Positions 8,621 to 17,565 of a stretch of 64,000 nt of DNA are shown here, in pieces. Positions within the stretch are counted from its first letter, which is position 1. Every line of letters starts with the position of its first letter. Source of the DNA: Rhodospirillaceae bacterium. GTDB taxonomy: Bacteria; Pseudomonadota; Alphaproteobacteria; MPNO01; UBA2964. Location: the NCBI GenBank assembly GCA_002720855.1, contig PBIN01000002.1, forward strand, positions 267,930-331,929, written 5' to 3'. Under the pieces are notes generated by a model. The model searched no databases. It was not told where the DNA came from and saw only the letters and a list, made by a program, of their open reading frames with translations. The position numbers were made by a program, and so were the translations under genes.

Positions 8621-9977
8621 TGTTCCTCGCCTTCCGCCGAGTCCCAATTATCGGATACTGGAAGGACCTGTTGGAACACTCCTTTTGCGGCCGTGGTTCG
8701 ATACCGTTGCTCTCAATGCCATCGCAAAATGGTTCTGTCCTCTTTCACGCGGGTGGGCGGCAGCCTGTGTGAGTGAGGGGTCTAAAGACCAGTTTATTGC
8801 TGAGCTTGGTATTTCATCTGATGAAATTTCCATAAAACCTTCCAAGCTCCAAAAAGTCCACGCGAGCAGACGGCGTTATGGCCAGACAAAGAATAATTGG
8901 GAGGACGTTTACTTCGGTGATTCAGTATCCACGCCTGAGGAACTTGTTCGCGCTCAAAGAGAGCTTGCATCAGCAGAACATGAGCAGCTACGTCTGCGCC
9001 GCCTGTTTCTTTCGCATCGATCACGGATGCCCTTGCTTAAATGGTCGGTTGCTACTCCCCAAGAAGTTGCTGCTATTCATCAAACACGTTTAACAAACGA
9101 AGCGTTTCCTGCACCGCCCGAAACCGAAATTATGCAATCCGTCTCCGTTTTAGGGGAGTGGGGCGAAGAGTTTCATCTAAAGCTGCAATCGCCCACCGAC
9201 GTCTCTTCCGATACTGCTCGCGCGCATGTGTTCCTGCCAGAAGATGGAAAAATTCGCGCAACTTTGGTTTTGCTCCATGGCATTTGCCTTGAGCCGGTGA
9301 TGTGGGATGCACTGGCCTATCCAGCCAAGGCGCTGACTCGTCAGGGTGTACGTGTTGTGCTTCCAACAGGGCCGTGGCATGGGCGGCGGGCACCTGAGGG
9401 CCAATTCGGTGGAGAGAACATCCTGATGCGCGGTCCGCTCGGGTTCATAGATGCGTTTAAGGCTTGGGTTGCGGAGTCAGCGCTGTGGATCCGATGGTCG
9501 CGTTCCACTGCGAATGGTCCGGTCGGACTGGGCGGTGTTAGTCTTGGAGCATTAACCGCGCAATTGGCAACAGTGGCATCTCGCGATTGGCCGGACAATG
9601 ATCAACCGGACGCAATAATGTTGATTACCACATCGGGTGATATGACCGATGTTGCCTTCGGTAGCGTCATGGCTGACAAGCTTACCTTGACCCAACGCAT
9701 CAGTGAGAAGAGGTGGACGGCGGAAACATTGTCCCAATGGTTGCCCTTATTGCAGCCGGAGGGTGAGCCGGTGATCTCGCAGGAGAAGATCGTGATGTTG
9801 CTTGGAAGCGCTGACCGGCTAACCCCTTTCGAGGGCGGTTTGGCGCTGGCGCAGAGATGGAAAATTCCTGAAGAAAATCTATTTATCAGGCGGCAGGGTC
9901 ATTTTTCTGGCGCACTTGGCTTGTCGCATGATGCAACGCCATTGAAGAGATTTACGGAAATTCTATTGCAGAGCTAA
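8607..9977 (+). CDS. Alpha/beta hydrolase with long N-terminal extension
   Basis: Serine hydrolase-like protein of 456 residues. The oxyanion-hole motif VLLHGICLE is near residue 224, and the nucleophile elbow GGVSLG lies near residue 315. A late acid (GSADRLTPFEGG) and histidine (RQGHFSG) complete a plausible triad. The first 200 residues are not a standard hydrolase core and recall the ABHD18/DUF2048 type, which I state with low certainty. The only usable start is TTG at 8607, inside the prpC end; an in-frame TAA lies three codons upstream. The overlap implies coupling to the methylcitrate operon, but no role there is known to me. Confidence 0.72.
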   Translation: MPSGDVPRLPPSPNYRILEGPVGTLLLRPWFDTVALNAIAKWFCPLSRGWAAACVSEGSKDQFIAELGISSDEISIKPSKLQKVHASRRRYGQTKNNWEDVYFGDSVSTPEELVRAQRELASAEHEQLRLRRLFLSHRSRMPLLKWSVATPQEVAAIHQTRLTNEAFPAPPETEIMQSVSVLGEWGEEFHLKLQSPTDVSSDTARAHVFLPEDGKIRATLVLLHGICLEPVMWDALAYPAKALTRQGVRVVLPTGPWHGRRAPEGQFGGENILMRGPLGFIDAFKAWVAESALWIRWSRSTANGPVGLGGVSLGALTAQLATVASRDWPDNDQPDAIMLITTSGDMTDVAFGSVMADKLTLTQRISEKRWTAETLSQWLPLLQPEGEPVISQEKIVMLLGSADRLTPFEGGLALAQRWKIPEENLFIRRQGHFSGALGLSHDATPLKRFTEILLQS

Positions 9978-9978
9978 C

Positions 9979-10893
9979 CTATTCAGCCGCTTGTTTTGCT
10001 TGCTCTTTTCTGAGAATTGCCTCCCGTCGCACGATATATCCGCAAGCGCAAATGACTATTGCAGCACCAGCAAAAGCCCAGGCGTCGGGAATTTCATTAA
10101 AGAATACTAACCCGATTACCGCAGCGATGATAATTCGCGTGTAATCGAGCGGTGCGATGATCGTCATTTCACCCGCAGCATAAGCCCGGGTAAGACAGTA
10201 CTGGCCGGTCGAGCCAACGAGGCCAAGTGCGAAAAGCCAAATCCATTCTTCCGTGTTGGGCATTCTGAAATCGAAGCTGGCAGGAATTGCCAAGAAAATG
10301 GTGCCATAGAGCAGAAAATAGAAAACGATCCTATTCGACGGCTCTGTCCTTGTTAGGTTTTTCATTGTTGTCAGCGCGCAGGTCGCTAGAATTGCTGCGA
10401 GGAGTGCCACCAGGGCAGCAGGTTCGACTCCTGTTTGCGGCTTGATGATCATCAGTACACCGGCAAATCCTATCACCGTGGCAATAGTTCGACGGAATCT
10501 AACTCTTTCACCGAGAAACAGAGCCGCAAGAATGATGGACCAAAGCGGTATCGTGAACGTCAAAACGATTGCGTCTGCCAGTAATAGGTGGTGCACGGCA
10601 TATACGCCTGCCAGAAGCGACGTTGCGCCAAAAAAAGAACGCCAGAAATGGGCAAAGGGTCTCTCCGTTTTTAGTGCACCCAAGCCACTGGTGAACAACC
10701 AAGGTAGATAGAATAGCAAGCTGACCAGGAAGCGGAACATTCCGACCTCGGCCACAGGCAGCGTTTCCATGAGTACCTTGGCGATGGCGAACATGCCGGT
10801 AAGCAAAGTGACAGCGACGATCATCCAGAGGACGCCGAGAACATTCGTGCCGATACCGGTACGGCGGGAGGCTATTTCAGACTCTTCTGACAA
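9979..10893 (-). CDS. EamA/DMT-family transporter
   Basis: Inner-membrane drug/metabolite transporter of 304 residues with about ten hydrophobic helices arranged as two EamA repeats. The repeats are visible as FRFLVSLLFYLPW and LTFTIPLWSIILAALFLGE in the first half and PLDYTRIIIAAVIGLVFFNE in the second. The start is TTG, with no strong ribosome-binding site; a later in-frame ATG at about residue 24 cannot be excluded. The gene converges on the hydrolase with one base between stops. Substrate is not predictable; amino acids or related metabolites are common for the family. Confidence 0.88.
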   Translation of the reverse strand: MSEESEIASRRTGIGTNVLGVLWMIVAVTLLTGMFAIAKVLMETLPVAEVGMFRFLVSLLFYLPWLFTSGLGALKTERPFAHFWRSFFGATSLLAGVYAVHHLLLADAIVLTFTIPLWSIILAALFLGERVRFRRTIATVIGFAGVLMIIKPQTGVEPAALVALLAAILATCALTTMKNLTRTEPSNRIVFYFLLYGTIFLAIPASFDFRMPNTEEWIWLFALGLVGSTGQYCLTRAYAAGEMTIIAPLDYTRIIIAAVIGLVFFNEIPDAWAFAGAAIVICACGYIVRREAILRKEQAKQAAE

Positions 10894-11043
10894 GTGAAGG
10901 TGCCTACGACGGATAGGAGGTTAAGTTAATTTTTAGCAGTCATAGCGCATGGCGGCGTGTCGGGAAACCGGCAACCCTGTTCGCGCCAGCAACATGCTGC
11001 TTAAATAGAAAAATCGAAGCCAATTCCCGCTTTGGAGCGACAC

Positions 11044-11358
11044 ATGATTTATGAAGAACGCATTTACACAATTCAGCCCGGCAAGATCGCCGAATATATG
11101 AAAAACTATGAAGAGTTGGGCCTGCCTGTGCAGAAGGAGGTCCTCGGCACACTCGTAGGGTTCTGGCATACCGACGTCGGTGGATTAAACAAGGTTGTTC
11201 ACATTTGGGGTTATGACTCACTGGATGATCGTCTCGAAAAACGGGCAATTCTTGCAGCCCATCCAGATTGGCCGGCATATCTCGATGTTGCTTTGCCGTT
11301 GATCGTTGAACAGGAAAACCGCGTCCTACATCCTGCAAGCTTCTCACCTGCGAACTAA
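11044..11358 (+). CDS. NIPSNAP-family dimeric alpha/beta-barrel protein (second copy)
   Basis: 104 residues, same family as 4612-4926 and about half identical to it over its full length, with YEERIYTIQPGK, HIWGYDS and EQEN in the same places. An ATG (MIYEER) is preferred over an in-frame start four codons earlier because it aligns exactly with the N-terminus of the paralog. It is followed after 23 bases by an SDR gene. Its function is probably that of an accessory catabolic enzyme or binding protein, but no activity can be assigned. Confidence 0.85.
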   Translation: MIYEERIYTIQPGKIAEYMKNYEELGLPVQKEVLGTLVGFWHTDVGGLNKVVHIWGYDSLDDRLEKRAILAAHPDWPAYLDVALPLIVEQENRVLHPASFSPAN

Positions 11359-11381
11359 TAGACGCCAAAAAGGAATTTGAA

Positions 11382-12140
11382 ATGCCAAGACTGGAAGACG
11401 ACGTTGCCATTGTGACCGGAGCCGCCCGCGGAATTGGCGCCGCCTATGCCAAAGCACTCGCGGAAGAAGGAGCAAAAGTCGTCGTATCCGATATCCTCGA
11501 TACAAAGACTACAGTGGATGAAATCAATGGTTCGGGAGGCACGGCAATCGGCGTTGGATGCGATGTCACGGACAACGATGCCGTGGATGCAATGGTTAAT
11601 ACCGTTATCTCCGAGTATGGAAAAATTGATGCGCTGGTAAATAATGCCGCGGTCTTTGCCGATATCACCCACAAACGGTTTGAAGATATTCCTGATGACG
11701 AGTGGGCGATGGTCATGCAGGTGAATATTCAGGGTGTTTGGCGTGTATCAAAGGCCGTCGTACCGCATATGCGGGAGAGGCAATATGGCAAGATCGTCAA
11801 TGTGGCATCGACAACCGCTCTCAAGGGAACGCCGATGATGTTGCATTACGTTTCCTCCAAGGGTGCTATCCTCGGGATGACAAAATCGATGGCACGCGAG
11901 GTCGGAGAAGACAATATCTGCGTCAACGCGATTGCACCGGGACTGGTGATAAGCGACGGCATTGTACAAGGCGGCAACTGGAATGAGGATTGGATTGATA
12001 ACAACACCAACACACGCGCCATAAAAAGGCGGGCGATGCCGGAGGATATGGTCGGCACAATTGTGTTTCTATCGTCACGGGAAGCCAATTTTATTACCGG
12101 TCAGACGGTGGCGGTTGATGGTGGGTCGGTGCCCCACTAA
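11382..12140 (+). CDS. SDR-family oxidoreductase
   Basis: Classical short-chain dehydrogenase of 252 residues. It has the NAD(P)-binding TGAARGIG, NNAAV, the catalytic serine region NVASTTA, and an intact catalytic YVSSK. The C-terminus ends with GQTVAVDGGS, typical of the FabG-like group. A good ribosome-binding site (AAGGA) precedes the ATG. It lies between the second NIPSNAP gene and the DsbA-like gene, all on the plus strand and probably cotranscribed. An acidic residue (SDIL) after the second strand suggests NAD preference. The alcohol or ketone substrate is not known. Confidence 0.9.
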   Translation: MPRLEDDVAIVTGAARGIGAAYAKALAEEGAKVVVSDILDTKTTVDEINGSGGTAIGVGCDVTDNDAVDAMVNTVISEYGKIDALVNNAAVFADITHKRFEDIPDDEWAMVMQVNIQGVWRVSKAVVPHMRERQYGKIVNVASTTALKGTPMMLHYVSSKGAILGMTKSMAREVGEDNICVNAIAPGLVISDGIVQGGNWNEDWIDNNTNTRAIKRRAMPEDMVGTIVFLSSREANFITGQTVAVDGGSVPH

Positions 12141-12208
12141 TTGACTTTTCACTCGCCGCGACAAACGTCACGTGCGAAGCTTGGTTTCAAATAAATGGGA
12201 GTATTTGG

Positions 12209-12829
12209 ATGACTGAACCGGTAACGGTGGAAATTTTCACCGATTATGTCTGACCGTGGTGTTTTCTCAGTACCGTGCGTATTGAAAAGCTAAAACGGAA
12301 TTTTAACATCAACGTTAAACTGGTGCTTTTTCCCCTGCATCCTGAAACGCCGCAGGAAGGCCGTCTGATTAGCGATCTCTATGCCGGGCGCAATATGGAC
12401 CCCCAGGAGATGTACGATCAGATGAAAGAGCGGATGAATGCGGAAGGTTTGCCCTACGGTAAACGTACCCACACCTATAATAGCCGCAAAGCGCAGGAGC
12501 TGGGTAAATGGGCCGACACGCAGGAAAATGGTGACGCTTTGCATGATGCGCTTTATCGCGCCTATTTCGTAGATACCAAGAACATCGCCGACATGGATGT
12601 ATTAATCGATGTTGTAAATTCGGTAGGACTTGACGGCGAAGAAGCGCGCAAGGTTCTGGAGGAGGGGACCTTCAATCAGGCTGTGGATGAGGACTGGGCA
12701 AAGTCTCGCGCGTACGGCGTGACAGGAGTCCCGACATATGTCGCAGGCGGCTATGGCGTTGTCGGTGCGCAACCCTACGAAGCGCTTGAACAGCTCATGA
12801 AAGAAGCAGGTGTCGAGGAGCGCACTTAG
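12209..12829 (+). CDS. DsbA/FrnE-family oxidoreductase with in-frame TGA at the redox Cys (putative selenoprotein)
   Basis: Thioredoxin-fold DsbA-family protein of 206 residues if the TGA at 12251-12253 is read as selenocysteine. From ATG 12209, preceded by GGGAG at 12197-12201, the protein begins MTEPVTVEIFTDYV; then comes TGA, then PWCFLST. FrnE/DsbA proteins have CPWC here, so the stop sits exactly at the catalytic first cysteine (UPWC, residues 15-18). The frame stays open for 191 more codons with family-typical helical domain and cis-proline loop (GVTGVPTY, Pro 175). No other lesion is present. A GTG at 12275 could start a shortened protein, but it has no ribosome-binding site and would lack the active site. 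The alternative is a fresh nonsense mutation. Confidence 0.75.
12251..12277 (+). promoter_or_regulatory. Possible bacterial SECIS-like hairpin at the TGA codon (weak)
   Basis: Bacterial selenocysteine insertion needs a hairpin immediately downstream of UGA. Bases 12255-12262 can pair with 12270-12277 around a seven-base loop, but four of eight pairs are G-U. An alternative pairs CTGA (12250-12253) with TCAG (12267-12270). Neither has a clear G near the start of the apical loop, so the element is only a candidate. Confidence 0.3.
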
Positions 12830-12831
12830 GG

Positions 12832-13581
12832 GTGAGCAAGGTGTTGGAAGAAAAAGTCGCTGTTGTAACAGGTGCCGGGCAAGGTATCGGCAAGCATGCT
12901 GCAAAAACGCTTGCTGAAAATGGTGCTTCAGTTGCAATCGCCGATATCAATTTGGAAACGGCCGAACAAGCCGCTTCTGAACTCGGCGCGATTTCTGAGG
13001 CCATGGCGGTTGTATTAGACGTTCGAGATGAACAGGACGTCAGAGCGGGGTTTGAAAAAGTCGCCGGACATTTCGGCGGCATTGATATCCTGGTTAACAA
13101 TGCCGGTGTCGTGCCGCATTTTCGTTGGGGACTACAGCGTTGGCCGCAAGTCAGTGACATGCCGCACGAGTTCTGGGACCGGGTTATTCAAACCAATCTG
13201 TATGGCACTTTCAATGGCACCAAGCACGTTATCCCACATATGAAAGAACGCGGCGGTGGCCACATCATCAATCTGTATGGTGGGGGTGATTCCAAGCCGG
13301 CTGGCGCTCTGGCCTATATGGTGACGAAGGACGCGATCAGAACTTTTTCACGGTTCTCGGCGGAGGAAGTGCGGGACTCAAATATTTGCGTCGTGACGTT
13401 TTCACCACGTTTTGCGATTGCGACGGAGACAGCGCCCGACAGCGCCAAAGAAGCAATGCCTCGCCCGGAGGTACTGGAAGACGCATTTGTATTGGCAGCG
13501 CAAATGGGTTTGGACTCAAGCGGGAAGTGTTTTGCCTATGAAGACGGTAAACTCGTCGACGAAGACCCGATGGTGGGCTAA
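12832..13581 (+). CDS. SDR-family oxidoreductase
   Basis: Short-chain dehydrogenase of 249 residues. The GTG start lies two bases after the stop of the DsbA-like gene, so they are almost certainly one transcript. It has TGAGQGIG for cofactor binding, acidic ADI after the second strand suggesting NAD, NNAGV, and catalytic YMVTK. The serine position is less usual: INLYGGG appears where INxSS is common, so the catalytic serine is not obvious there. The C-terminal part lacks the typical VDGG motif and ends EDGKLVDEDPMVG. Substrate unknown. Confidence 0.87.
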   Translation: MSKVLEEKVAVVTGAGQGIGKHAAKTLAENGASVAIADINLETAEQAASELGAISEAMAVVLDVRDEQDVRAGFEKVAGHFGGIDILVNNAGVVPHFRWGLQRWPQVSDMPHEFWDRVIQTNLYGTFNGTKHVIPHMKERGGGHIINLYGGGDSKPAGALAYMVTKDAIRTFSRFSAEEVRDSNICVVTFSPRFAIATETAPDSAKEAMPRPEVLEDAFVLAAQMGLDSSGKCFAYEDGKLVDEDPMVG

Positions 13582-13647
13582 AGGATGATTTTTAACTTGG
13601 TCTACAAGGCGTGTATGACCAGCGAACCGAAGTGTTTTAGCCGTTAA

Positions 13648-14433
13648 TTATTTCGGAGCCCGGTGCGCGACAAAGCTGATATTGGCGATCCTGACGAGTT
13701 CGATCTCTTTCGATAAGTTGTTCAGAACGGAAAACACGTCTTTGGCTCTTCTCGGGCCCCTGTAATCATCCCAAACAATAACGCCGCCCGGCTTAACCAT
13801 TTCCAGAGCCTTTTTTGAATCGCTTCCGACATAAGATTGCGCATGCGACCCATCCACAAATACGAGATCCATTTTCCCTTTATAGGGCGTGTGATCGAAA
13901 GCTTTGCTGTCCCCGAAGAGCTGGTTTATGCGCTCAGCTTCCGCTGTTCCTTCGTAGAGAAAACTAGCGAATGCCGATACCTGCTTGGCAGCGTTAACAG
14001 CTGAAATGTCATCGCCCAATTCCGTTTCATATGAAACGAGTTCATCGGGATGAAGAGTGAGCGTGGTTATCTCCGCATTTGGCGCATTGGCTGCCAGCAA
14101 GAATGTCGTTTTTCCAGTACAGGTGCCGAATTCGAAAATCGCTTCGGAATTTCTTGCGAGGTTTTAGATAACCCATGTTTCGAAATCACCGATTCCACCT
14201 TCTACGCGATATGAGCCAATTGATCTGATCTCGGTATCTCTTGTTGGTCCGTGCGGACCAGCTTTGAACACAGGATCGAATTCTTCTGGGAGGACACGGC
14301 GAACAGGCCATTCTCGAAATAGACCTCGCTGTTTCCGCAATTCCCGTTCAAGTATCAGAAGATAGGAAACACAGCCCAATGCCAGGACGAGGACGATATT
14401 TGCGGCGACGGAGAAAGACAAAGAGGTATCCAC
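13648..14433 (-). pseudogene. Class I SAM methyltransferase (Methyltransf_24-like) interrupted by one in-frame TAA
   Basis: Two open segments in the same frame, 14433-14164 and 14163-13648, are separated only by TAA at 14164-14166. Read through, they give one 261-residue protein. It has an N-terminal membrane anchor (VLVLALGCVSYLLIL), then the SAM-binding motif FEFGTCTGKTT just after the stop, a VDGSHAQSY acidic loop, and KPGGVIVWDDY. The downstream piece alone would lack the SAM motif, so it cannot be an independent enzyme. The N-terminal part alone would be an anchored stub. The likely explanation is a recent nonsense mutation (for example a Tyr codon to TAA) or a sequence error. Confidence 0.8.
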
Positions 14434-14523
14434 TTTTGTATAACGGTAGCAGGTCCAGCTTATAGAAATTGCCTATATTTCGATAGATAAGGGGCGCATT
14501 TCTTCGGTTATTCCATTTCCTTC

Positions 14524-15645
14524 TTAGGACCCGGCAAGAAGCTGCGCCGCGTCAGTGTGTTCTTGTCCCTGGGCATCAGCAACCGCCTGATAGGTCAACT
14601 TGCCCTGATAAACATTGAGGCCCGCCATTAAATGCGGATTGGCGAGCATCGCATCTTTCGCTCCCTGTTCAGCAAGTGAGACAATGAAGGGAAGTGTCGC
14701 GTTGTTCAGCGCAAATGTGGACGTTCGTGCCATGGCTCCCGGCATATTCGTAACGCAATAATGCACGACACCTTCTTCGACGAAATAGGGGTCAGAATGG
14801 GTCGTCGGATGGCTGGTCTCAATGCAACCTCCTTGATCAATCGCGACATCAACAATCACCGAGCCTCGTTTCATGGCCCTGACCATTTCGCGTGTAACCA
14901 GTTTTGGCGCGGCGGCCCCGGGGACCAAAACAGCACCAATAACGAGGTCAGCACCAAGAACCGCTTCTTCAATGCTATGTGTTGTTGAGTAGAGTGTGGT
15001 GATCAGGCTTTGGAACTGAAAATCCAGTTCCGCCATTCGATGTTGTGCTTTGTCGATTACCGTGACACTGGCCCCCATACCGTTGGCAATAAAGGCGGCA
15101 TTTGTGCCAACGACGCCGCCGCCGATGACTACGACTTTTCCTTGTGGGACTCCAGGTACGCCGCCCAGTAAAACGCCGCGCCCGCCTCGCTCAATTTCAA
15201 GACCGGATGCGCCGGCCTGTACAGACATACGGCCCGCAACTTCACTCATCGGCGCAAGAAGGGGCAGGGCGCCAAAATCATCGGTTACTGTTTCGTAGGC
15301 AATAGCGATGGCACCGCTATCGAGTAGACCCTGCGTTTGCTCCTGATCTGGTGCCAAATGCAGATAGGTAAACAGCAACTGACCTTCGCGCAGCATGCCG
15401 ATCTCGTCTGCTTGAGGTTCCTTGACCTTGACGATCATATCCGCAGTAGAAAATATCTCTGCGGCATCGGCCCCGATGGTAGCACCTACGTTTTCATAGT
15501 CCGGATTGTCGATGCCTATGGCGTGGCCCGCATCGTTCTCTACGATCACCTCATGTCCGCGCTGGGTGAGTTCGAACACGCCCGGCGGAGTCATACCAAC
15601 CCGGTATTCATGATCTTTGACTTCTTTAGGGATACCAATCCGCAT
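14524..15645 (-). CDS. ald: Alanine dehydrogenase
   Basis: NAD-dependent L-alanine dehydrogenase (L-alanine to pyruvate plus ammonia), 373 residues. Substrate-site residues fall at expected places: Arg 15 in EYRVGMTP, Lys 75 in VKVKEP and His 96 in TYLHLAP. The NAD-binding domain has [12 protein letters not shown], and the late [11 protein letters not shown] loop is characteristic. A clear ribosome-binding site (GCAGGAG) precedes the ATG. It is divergently oriented to the quinone oxidoreductase gene across 72 bases. It supplies nitrogen and carbon from amino acids and fits the amide- and amine-processing context, though the enzyme is widespread. Confidence 0.96.
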   Translation of the reverse strand: MRIGIPKEVKDHEYRVGMTPPGVFELTQRGHEVIVENDAGHAIGIDNPDYENVGATIGADAAEIFSTADMIVKVKEPQADEIGMLREGQLLFTYLHLAPDQEQTQGLLDSGAIAIAYETVTDDFGALPLLAPMSEVAGRMSVQAGASGLEIERGGRGVLLGGVPGVPQGKVVVIGGGVVGTNAAFIANGMGASVTVIDKAQHRMAELDFQFQSLITTLYSTTHSIEEAVLGADLVIGAVLVPGAAAPKLVTREMVRAMKRGSVIVDVAIDQGGCIETSHPTTHSDPYFVEEGVVHYCVTNMPGAMARTSTFALNNATLPFIVSLAEQGAKDAMLANPHLMAGLNVYQGKLTYQAVADAQGQEHTDAAQLLAGS

Positions 15646-15717
15646 GGCTTGCTCCTGCAGGTGAGACTCAATAGTAATGGTTCCCAGTCATAAAGATACT
15701 GGGGATACATATTAGAT

Positions 15718-16710
15718 ATGCGCGCACTAATGCTGCACAAGATCGGCCAACCTGAGAATCTATCGCTGGAAGAGGTAGCATCGCTGAAACCTGGTCCCGG
15801 AGAAGTCCTGGTAGACATGCATGCGGCGGCTGTTAATTTCCCTGATCTCCTGACCATTGAAGGCAAATATCAATTTCGCCCTGAGCTGCCTTTTGCGCCG
15901 GGCAAGGAAGGTGCGGGGATTGTTGCCGCCGTCGGTGATGGCGTAACCCGCGTCAAACCCGGTGATCGGGTCATGATTCAGGTGGAATATGGGTCATTCG
16001 CCGAACAGGCGCTCGCACCTGAACATGAATGCTATCTGGTTCCTGACTCTATTCCATTTGACGAGGCTGCTTCGATTGGGATCGCGTTTCAAACCTCCTA
16101 TATGGCTCTCTTTGATCGCGCAAATATTCAACCAGGCGAAACTGTTCTGGTGACTGCGGCAAGTGGCAGCGTCGGAATTGCTGCGATGCAACTCGCCAAG
16201 CAGCATGGATGTAAGGTTGTTGCGGGTCTGACAACACCATCGAAAGAAGATGTGGCGCGGAAGAATGGTGCCGATCATGTAATAGATCTATCCGTCGATG
16301 ATCCAAAAAACAGCATTCGAGATCAGGTATATGCCTTAACCGATGGCGAGGGTGTCGATGTCGTTATCGAGATGGTTGGTGGCGAGGTTTTTCACGGTGC
16401 AATACGGTCCATCAAATTTCGCGGACGGTTGATTGTTGTCGGGTTTACGAGCGGCGTTATTGCCGAGATGAAGACCAACTATGTGCTTCTTAAAAACATC
16501 GCCGTCATTGGCGTGGATCGCGGACAGTATCGTGACAAGGAAATTGACTGGATGCATAGGGCACAAGACGAGATTTTTCAGCTCTGCGTTGAAGGAAAAA
16601 TTGGTATGCCCGTGCAGGCACATTTTCCGATGGAGGAAATTGTTGATGCCTTCGACCTAATCCGTGGAAGAAAAATTCAGGGCAAGGTTGTTCTTGAAAT
16701 TCGAAAATAG
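15718..16710 (+). CDS. Zinc-independent MDR-family NADPH:quinone oxidoreductase
   Basis: Medium-chain dehydrogenase/reductase of 330 residues resembling QOR. The N-terminal GroES-like fold has PGKEGAGIV, and the cofactor domain has VTAASGSVGIAAMQLAK. There are no zinc-binding cysteines, so it belongs to the zinc-free quinone oxidoreductase or enoyl reductase-like branch. It follows a divergent promoter region shared with ald and is 11 bases upstream of an alpha/beta hydrolase gene. NADPH-dependent reduction of a quinone or an activated double bond is likely; the substrate is unknown. Confidence 0.9.
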   Translation: MRALMLHKIGQPENLSLEEVASLKPGPGEVLVDMHAAAVNFPDLLTIEGKYQFRPELPFAPGKEGAGIVAAVGDGVTRVKPGDRVMIQVEYGSFAEQALAPEHECYLVPDSIPFDEAASIGIAFQTSYMALFDRANIQPGETVLVTAASGSVGIAAMQLAKQHGCKVVAGLTTPSKEDVARKNGADHVIDLSVDDPKNSIRDQVYALTDGEGVDVVIEMVGGEVFHGAIRSIKFRGRLIVVGFTSGVIAEMKTNYVLLKNIAVIGVDRGQYRDKEIDWMHRAQDEIFQLCVEGKIGMPVQAHFPMEEIVDAFDLIRGRKIQGKVVLEIRK

Positions 16711-16721
16711 GTTACATCGCG

Positions 16722-17561
16722 ATGGCCGGATCACTATGGAAAACGACCTATGTCGAAGGCAGTCCGCGTGTTTGTGTTGATGTTGCAGGCGAGGGACCAT
16801 TACTGGTTTTTCTGCATGGCATCGGGGGAAATAGACTAAGCTGGCATCTTCAACTTCCAGAATTTTCCAAGGAATTTACGGCTGTCGCGTGGGATGCACG
16901 TGGTTACGGCGGATCTGACGATTACGATGGCGAACTAAATTTTAGTGATTTTAGCCATGATCTCGAAAGATTGCTCAATCACTACGGAGCTCAGAAAGCG
17001 CACATTTGCGGGACTTCAATGGGAGGACGTATTGCCCAGGATTTTATGGCGCTTTATCCGGACCGCGTCGCGACTTTGATTTTGTGCGACACGTTTGCTG
17101 GTGATGATGAAAATGATGCACGGGCCAGCCGGACACAAACCATTGACGAGTTTGTTGAGAGTCGAATTCGGCCTTTTCTTGATGGTGCCGCTCCGGTTGA
17201 GCTCGCCAGAAAGCGCGGTGGCAGGTTAATGGCGCCAGAGCACTCGGAGGATGCCAGGCGACGCGCTATTGAAGCGTCATCACAGCTCCATGTTGAAAGC
17301 TATATCAAAACGGTGCGTGCTTCCGCAGCGTTCTCGCGTATAGATAATCTAGCGAAAATCAACGTACCGACGCTACTTTTGTTTGGTGAGCAGGATCCTC
17401 TGACTCCACCAACTGTAGCGGACTATATGATGGAAAAAATTTCTGGCGCCGAACTGGTGGTCATCGATAAGGCAGGTCATATGCCTTATCTCGAACAGCC
17501 AGATGCGTTTAACAGCGCTGTTCTAAAATTTTTGATGCAATATAGAGATTTGGCGGATTAG
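16722..17561 (+). CDS. Alpha/beta-fold hydrolase (3-oxoadipate enol-lactonase-like)
   Basis: Hydrolase of 279 residues with a complete triad. HGIGGNRLSW forms the oxyanion region, the nucleophile is the serine in GTSMGG, the acid is in FGEQDPLTPP, and the histidine in AGHMPYLEQP. The overall pattern is close to enol-lactone and C-C bond hydrolases of ring-cleavage pathways, but haloalkane or ester hydrolysis cannot be ruled out. It probably shares a transcript with the quinone oxidoreductase and converges on the VOC gene with four bases between stops. Confidence 0.88.
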   Translation: MAGSLWKTTYVEGSPRVCVDVAGEGPLLVFLHGIGGNRLSWHLQLPEFSKEFTAVAWDARGYGGSDDYDGELNFSDFSHDLERLLNHYGAQKAHICGTSMGGRIAQDFMALYPDRVATLILCDTFAGDDENDARASRTQTIDEFVESRIRPFLDGAAPVELARKRGGRLMAPEHSEDARRRAIEASSQLHVESYIKTVRASAAFSRIDNLAKINVPTLLLFGEQDPLTPPTVADYMMEKISGAELVVIDKAGHMPYLEQPDAFNSAVLKFLMQYRDLAD

Positions 17562-17565
17562 CCTA

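Noticed and set aside
12275-12829. Independent gene starting at GTG 12275 downstream of the TGA
   Set aside because: It has no ribosome-binding site and would lack the redox motif, whereas a good site and ATG lie upstream in the same frame.
14164-14166. TAA in the methyltransferase as recoding
   Set aside because: Bacterial recoding of stop codons to Sec uses UGA and to pyrrolysine UAG; TAA readthrough is not expected, so a lesion or sequence error is preferred.
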